This document shows positions 12,614 through 14,620 of a DNA stretch of 14,620 bases, piece after piece. The DNA comes from Candidatus Zixiibacteriota bacterium (GTDB taxonomy: Bacteria > Zixibacteria > MSB-5A5 > SM1-73): assembly GCA_022866585.1 (NCBI GenBank), contig JALHUP010000071.1, positions 1-14,620 on the forward strand, given 5' to 3'. Numbering within the stretch: the stretch's first letter is position 1; every line of letters starts with the position of its first letter. The position numbers were made by a program, and so were the translations under genes. A model generated the notes under the pieces. It worked only from the letters and a program-made list of their open reading frames with translations, made no database searches and had not been told where the DNA came from.

Positions 12614-14620
12614 TTATCCGGAAAGCAAAACTTTGAGCTCAGATTCGGTAAAATCGCTTTTGCCTTGATCTGAAATCTCAATGGCTTTTCCGTTAAGCAA
12701 GAATATAATCTTGTCTCCCAGAGCAAGGTATTTGCCTATCTCCGGGACTCGCGAAAGCAGTTTGAAATAAGCTTGGCTGAACCTTTCCACTTTGATGGTC
12801 TCAAGTTTACCTTCGTATTCGGTATCCACCCAGAGCCCATTTTTATTAAAGAAAGTTTTGGTTCCAGCCTGAGCCACCCTTTCTATCTTTTTGAATTTTC
12901 CCTCGGAGTCAAAATACCCGCTCATCGGAGCTTGAGCCACTTTTGCCATAGATAAACTTTTAGCTTGACCTACTGCACCTGCTCCTACTTGCTCATTTGC
13001 AAGTTCCTCCCACTGTGGGGCAACGTCTCTGGATAGTTCTCTAGCGGTCAATTGATAATCTGCATCGATCAGGAAAGAGGTGTATTGGTTGATGATTCCA
13101 TATTTCTTGGAGAGTCGGACCACCTCGTCGACTAACTCCTTGTTTTCTCCATGAAGCCTCAATTCGTCGATCAAATAGCCAACTCTCCTGGTGGCCCAGA
13201 GTCTGGGAACAAAATTATTTCTTTCATCGGGAGAGAAATTCACTTCGTAGGTGAATTTTTTCTGAGCGTCTTCGGACGAACCGGATAGAATAACCATCGA
13301 GCTTCCTTGGCCCTTGTATTTTCCCAAAACTAAAAGCTGTGACCCTTTAAATATATCGGGAAGCTCTTTGGGATAAATGTCATAAGTCTCTATCTTACCA
13401 AATGAAAGCTGAATATCGGTCAAAATGGGATGGGAGACCTTTTTGTAGAAGCTTCCGACTTTGACTTCAATATCCTCATCCGGGCTGACATAATCAGAGG
13501 TGGCATGATTATCCTGAGCCAATTTATCTAAAAAATGAGCATTGACGTCATATCCCACGCCGAAGACAAATATCCTAACCCGAGATCTGTTTTGATCTTT
13601 CACGTTTTGCAGAATGTTTCCAATATCGGTAACTCCAACTGTGGGCAAACCATCAGTTAAAAAGATGATGAAAGATGCTTTGTTTTCAGAACCAATCTGC
13701 TTAAGCCCGGTTAAAAGAGCGTCGTTTATATTTGTCCCCCCATCAGCTTCAGTGCTTTGCACAAATCCTAATGCGCTTTTTATGTTCTCGGGGTTTGCCT
13801 GGACTAATCTCTCTTTGAAGCTTTTGACCTGGTCATCGAAATCGATGATGTTGAATTTGTCATTGGGATTTAAACTATTCAGACAAAAGGTAAGGGCTTT
13901 TTTGGCTTGCCGTATCTTCTCCCCGCTCATACTCCCGGAGGTATCCAAAATAAATATGATCTCTTTACTTAGAGTCTTATCCGCCGGCACTTCCACTTGA
14001 GGAGAGATCATGGCTAAGAAATAGCTCTGGTGGTCCTCATCTTCGTAAGGAAGGAGATTAAAGCCAAACTCATCTTCGGACACGGTATAATAAAGGAGAA
14101 AATCTTTATCCGGTCTGGTGTTCTCCTCCACATAGGTTACTATGGCATGGTGATCGTTTTCCTTGTCAATTTTTATATTATGAGATGGAGAATAGATGCT
14201 TTTTAGAGGTTGATTTGAATTTATCTCCACCGAAAGCTTTACACTTTGTAGGGGATCTTTCGAGAACTTCTCCGTATTCAAGGTATAACGATAACCGCAG
14301 ATTCCTCCATTAAGTTTCAAAATCTCTGAATAGTCCAATTTGATGCGAGTCTCACCATTAGCGGGAATGGGATAAACACTGGCTTTGAACATCCCATCTT
14401 TAAAATATTCTAAAAGTGCGGGGTCTCTTTTTCTACGGACTATATCCTCATAAATCCTTCTGGCTTCCTGTCGATCCAATATCTTGCCCTTGATCTCCTC
14501 TCCCCCTATAAACATCGAGAACTTGGAAATGGAAGCATCCTCAGGAATAGGAAATATATAAGTCCCTTCGAGGTCTCGATGATAGTTATTTACGAATACC
14601 TGATCCACCTTAGTCTGCGC
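12614..14620 (-). CDS. VIT and von Willebrand A domain protein (5' end off the window)
   Basis: The frame stays open to the right edge. The GTG at 14608 is internal, because the four codons before it (AQTK) and the following VDQVF continue the VIT consensus. Numbering from that GTG, the VIT domain covers about 1-105 (YIFPIPEDASISKF, LLEYFKDGMFKASVYPIPANGETRIKL in two conserved blocks). The VWA domain covers about 213-385 with a complete metal site: D222, S224, S226 (DTSGS), T292 and D319. The C-terminal 80 residues (NKNGLWVDTEYEG, IGKYLALGDKIIFLLNGKA) form a conserved tail of this family type. By analogy to inter-alpha-trypsin inhibitor heavy chains it should bind proteins, probably in the envelope; the signal sequence, if any, is outside the window. 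The gene ends 332 bases before the methyltransferase gene and is likely a separate unit. Confidence 0.93.
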   Translation of the reverse strand, partial: AQTKVDQVFVNNYHRDLEGTYIFPIPEDASISKFSMFIGGEEIKGKILDRQEARRIYEDIVRRKRDPALLEYFKDGMFKASVYPIPANGETRIKLDYSEILKLNGGICGYRYTLNTEKFSKDPLQSVKLSVEINSNQPLKSIYSPSHNIKIDKENDHHAIVTYVEENTRPDKDFLLYYTVSEDEFGFNLLPYEDEDHQSYFLAMISPQVEVPADKTLSKEIIFILDTSGSMSGEKIRQAKKALTFCLNSLNPNDKFNIIDFDDQVKSFKERLVQANPENIKSALGFVQSTEADGGTNINDALLTGLKQIGSENKASFIIFLTDGLPTVGVTDIGNILQNVKDQNRSRVRIFVFGVGYDVNAHFLDKLAQDNHATSDYVSPDEDIEVKVGSFYKKVSHPILTDIQLSFGKIETYDIYPKELPDIFKGSQLLVLGKYKGQGSSMVILSGSSEDAQKKFTYEVNFSPDERNNFVPRLWATRRVGYLIDELRLHGENKELVDEVVRLSKKYGIINQYTSFLIDADYQLTARELSRDVAPQWEELANEQVGAGAVGQAKSLSMAKVAQAPMSGYFDSEGKFKKIERVAQAGTKTFFNKNGLWVDTEYEGKLETIKVERFSQAYFKLLSRVPEIGKYLALGDKIIFLLNGKAIEISDQGKSDFTESELKVLLSG

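Noticed and set aside
14606..14608. GTG as the true start of the VIT/VWA gene.
   Set aside because: The codons before it continue the conserved VIT strand, so the gene begins beyond the right edge.
1..14620. CRISPR arrays, tRNA or rRNA genes, insertion sequences.
   Set aside because: No spaced direct repeats of 25-40 bases, no tRNA-like fold and no transposase were seen on reading both strands.

Overview
The window comes from a flagellated, diderm-looking bacterium with moderately AT-rich DNA. Flagellation is inferred from a FliA-type sigma-28, the FlgN chaperone and CsrA. A diderm envelope is inferred from a lipobox-bearing methyltransferase and a probable envelope VIT/VWA protein. No gene is lineage-diagnostic and no rRNA is present, so I do not name a phylum; an uncultivated or poorly sampled lineage is likely. 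Every gene I can support lies on the minus strand, so transcription runs from high to low coordinates.

Layout in transcription order. (1) 14620-12614: the 3' part of a VIT + VWA protein that runs off the right edge. (2) 12613-12282: an intergenic stretch with three strong inverted repeats and a sigma-70-like promoter. (3) 12281-11532: a protein-L-isoaspartate methyltransferase with a lipoprotein-type signal sequence. (4) 11531-11180: a gap with a second sigma-70-like promoter. (5) 11179-9704: a radical SAM protein with extra C-terminal cysteines, closed by an intrinsic terminator. (6) 9639-8896: about 750 bases without a confident gene, holding a good sigma-54 promoter match and a nested palindrome. 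(7) 8895-1205: a flagellar/signalling cluster of fliA, a DUF2225-TPR protein, a PilZ protein, a GAF protein with a degenerate kinase dimerisation helix, a PAS-GAF histidine kinase, a single-domain response regulator, a 132-residue protein resembling only the tip of a chemoreceptor, flgN and csrA. (8) 1111-893: a doubtful small ORF. (9) 737-1: the 5' part of a zinc-ribbon PD-(D/E)XK nuclease-like gene cut by the left edge.

The cluster combines late-flagellar control (FliA, FlgN, CsrA) with a full set of intracellular sensing parts (PilZ for c-di-GMP, GAF, histidine kinase, CheY-like receiver, mini-receptor). Regulatory DNA agrees with this. There is a sigma-28-like promoter ahead of flgN and a sigma-54-like promoter about 400 bases upstream of fliA. 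Two GGAUGU words in the csrA leader suggest CsrA autoregulation. A 19-base palindromic word is shared by two intergenic regions of the cluster. The most unusual pieces are the mini-receptor, the pseudo-kinase GAF protein and the shared nested palindrome.
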